Notes under the pieces: model-generated | What the model was told of the DNA's origin: nothing | What the model saw: the letters and a program-made list of their open reading frames with translations, nothing else | The model's database searches: none | Translations under genes and position numbers: made by a program | Source: Gammaproteobacteria bacterium | Lineage (GTDB): Bacteria; Pseudomonadota; Gammaproteobacteria; UBA6186; Azoamicaceae | Direction of reading: 5' to 3' | Length of the DNA stretch: 64,000 nt | NCBI GenBank assembly: GCA_030431675.1 | Contig: JAUIIV010000001.1 | Span: forward strand, 310,001 to 374,000 | In this document: piece by piece, positions 63,184 to 64,000 of the stretch | How positions within the stretch are numbered: position 1 is the first letter of the stretch | How the letters are laid out: each line of letters opens with the position of its first letter

Positions 63184-63528
63184 CTATCTGTTTATGGCTG
63201 TAACTTCGTCTTGTACTGTGCCAATAGTTTCTTTAATTTGCTTGTCTTCTATATTCCAGCGCTCGGCAAGCACTATCATAAGTTTAGACAGGTCGTTGAT
63301 AAAGCTTTGGTCTTGGCTAATACCAGTTGCATATTTACGACCAAATTCTTCTGCGAAAGGATCTGATTGCAAACCTAGGGTGTAAACGCTAGCAAATAGA
63401 TAATCAGTGAGCTGTTGACAGAATACTTGCAAGTCTTCTAGCTCAATATCTTGGATGTTTATCAATTGCGCCAAGCGCCAATTGATTTCATTACGTGTGT
63501 TTAGAAACTTCCCTATTTCTGGAGTCAT
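63184..63528 (-). CDS. Rsd/AlgQ-family anti-sigma 70 regulator
   Basis: The 114-residue protein starts at the ATG at 63528 (GGGGA five bases upstream). It shows FCQQLTDYLFASVYTLG and LSKLMIVLAERWNIEDKQI, typical of Rsd/AlgQ, which bind sigma 70 and shift transcription. It is shorter and more divergent than E. coli Rsd (158). It converges on fdxA with four bases between stops. Its neighbour is dsbB, matching the algQ-dsbH order of Pseudomonas. Confidence 0.75.
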   Translation of the reverse strand: MTPEIGKFLNTRNEINWRLAQLINIQDIELEDLQVFCQQLTDYLFASVYTLGLQSDPFAEEFGRKYATGISQDQSFINDLSKLMIVLAERWNIEDKQIKETIGTVQDEVTAINR

Positions 63529-63664
63529 AATTTCCCCTTTGACACCCATAGTATACCTGAATTACTTTGCATAAATATGGGTTTTTTTCTCAAGTGTATG
63601 TAGGTAAAGCGCTATCTGATGATATAGCTACTTGTTGTTTGCTATCTTGTTGGTAAGCTTAAAG

Positions 63665-63790
63665 TATGGGTTTAGGATGAACCATGGACTGTGATCAAAG
63701 GAATGATCTAGACAAGGATTGTCTAGTTACAACTATAAAATCTAGTTTAATCTAATGGTATAGGAAGGTGAGGATGCTCACCTTTTTTTT
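63665..63790 (+). ncRNA. candidate CsrA/RsmA-sequestering small RNA (RsmY/RsmZ/CsrB-like)
   Basis: The rightward strand folds into a chain of hairpins with GGA in each loop: GGTT-TAGGATG-AACC (63669-63683), GATCA-AAGGAA-TGATC (63693-63708), CTAGACA-AGGAT-TGTCTAG (63708-63726) and the terminator stem (63765-63784) with GGA at its loop. Two more GGA (CATGGACTG and ATAGGAAGG) lie in the linkers. Six GGA in about 120 bases, in apical loops, and a U-tract end are the pattern of RsmY/RsmZ. TAAAGT at 63660-63665 matches the -10 of rpmH; no good -35 was found. CsrA itself is not in this window. Confidence 0.75.
63765..63790 (+). terminator. intrinsic terminator of the small RNA
   Basis: AAGGTGAG (63765-63772), loop GATG and CTCACCTT (63777-63784) make an 8-bp stem that runs into eight consecutive T (63783-63790). 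GGA spans the stem/loop edge. Confidence 0.9.
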
Positions 63791-63799
63791 GTTCTTAAA

Positions 63800-64000
63800 T
63801 TACCTGCTAGTTTGTCGGAAACATAATATTGCTATTACAGCTAGAGTTATAAATAGCAGTAGGCTCCAAACAGCTAAAGACAGGCCTAAAATTGTAAAAT
63901 CAATCTCTGAGCACTCTCCTGAGCCTAAAATAGCTATCTTCATGGCATCAAGAAAAGGATGAACTTTTATAAGTCGCTCTAAACTAGCACTACAAGTTAT
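63800..64000 (-). CDS. dsbB: disulfide bond formation protein DsbB, 3' part only
   Basis: Reading leftward from the window edge, the last 66 codons read like the second half of DsbB. There is a Cys near the start of the segment (ITCSASLERL), a second Cys in LGSGECSEIDFTILGLSLAVWSLL (the position of C130 in E. coli), then a final membrane helix (LLLFITLAVIAILCF) and the stop at 63800-63802. DsbB reoxidises DsbA using quinones. The N-terminal helices and first Cys pair are outside. Together with the DsbA-like gene at 47954 it completes the pathway. Confidence 0.88.
   Translation of the reverse strand: MTCSASLERLIKVHPFLDAMKIAILGSGECSEIDFTILGLSLAVWSLLLFITLAVIAILCFRQTSR

Noticed and set aside
63600..63665. 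GacA/LetA-type upstream activating palindrome for the small RNA
   Set aside because: I looked for TGTAAG-N6-CTTACA and saw no convincing match.
63768..63962. Rightward 64-residue frame at the right end
   Set aside because: It is antisense to the dsbB end and begins inside the small-RNA terminator.

Overview
The window looks like the replication-origin region of a gammaproteobacterium with AT-rich coding sequence. From the oriC gap leftward run dnaA-dnaN-recF-gyrB, then plsC, gmhB, glyS and glyQ. Rightward run rpmH-rnpA-yidD-yidC-mnmE-mnmG-rsmG-parA-parB and the complete atpIBEFHAGDC operon. This layout, together with the polA/engB/cytochrome c4/dsbA block and the rsd(algQ)-dsbB pair, is of the Pseudomonas/Legionella type. 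Several accessory proteins are of kinds often seen in host-associated bacteria: a eukaryotic-like protein kinase, an ankyrin-like protein with a membrane tail, an LRR-like protein, an EEP-fold enzyme and a sulfotransferase-like protein. Species and lifestyle cannot be fixed from this window; 'host-associated gammaproteobacterium' is an inference.

Layout. 1-5842: the start of nagZ at the edge, glyQS, gmhB, plsC, an unknown membrane protein and a membrane-tailed nucleoside deoxyribosyltransferase. 5957-13030: gyrB, recF (carrying two parS-like sites), an orphan gene, dnaN and dnaA, all leftward. 13031-13772: oriC, with many DnaA boxes and a duplicated box plus AT-rich module. 13773-28173: ribosomal protein L34, RNase P protein, membrane insertion, tRNA modification, chromosome partition and ATP synthase genes. 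28250-35441: a signalling operon (globin-coupled hybrid histidine kinase, CheR, CheB, and a two-receiver GGDEF-EAL protein) sitting between atpC and glmU. 35442-40560: pilV-like gene, glmU, glmS, a SRAP protein and a basic HU-like protein. 40677-49226: EEP-family protein, uvrD, polA, engB, cytochrome c4, a DsbA-like protein and an L,D-transpeptidase-like protein. 49277-64000: LRR-like and ankyrin-like proteins, tsaC, cytochrome c5, an acyl-CoA hydrolase, comM, a Kef-type antiporter, ubiK, a HAD protein, anmK, a sulfotransferase-like gene, a second nagZ-like gene, a protein kinase, fdxA, rsd, a small-RNA locus and the 3' end of dsbB.

How it works together. Initiator (DnaA/oriC), clamp, gyrase and ParAB-parS form the replication and segregation core. 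NagZ, AnmK, GlmU, GlmS and the transpeptidase-like protein concern cell-wall synthesis and recycling. DsbA-like, DsbB and the cytochromes c serve the periplasm. The most notable non-coding element is at 63665-63790: consecutive hairpins present GGA in their loops and end in an intrinsic terminator, the architecture of RsmY/RsmZ/CsrB RNAs that sequester CsrA/RsmA. Other notable points are the duplicated oriC module, dnaA and rnpA genes without an ATG/GTG/TTG at their conserved N-termini, and two genes whose Shine-Dalgarno sequence lies inside a hairpin.
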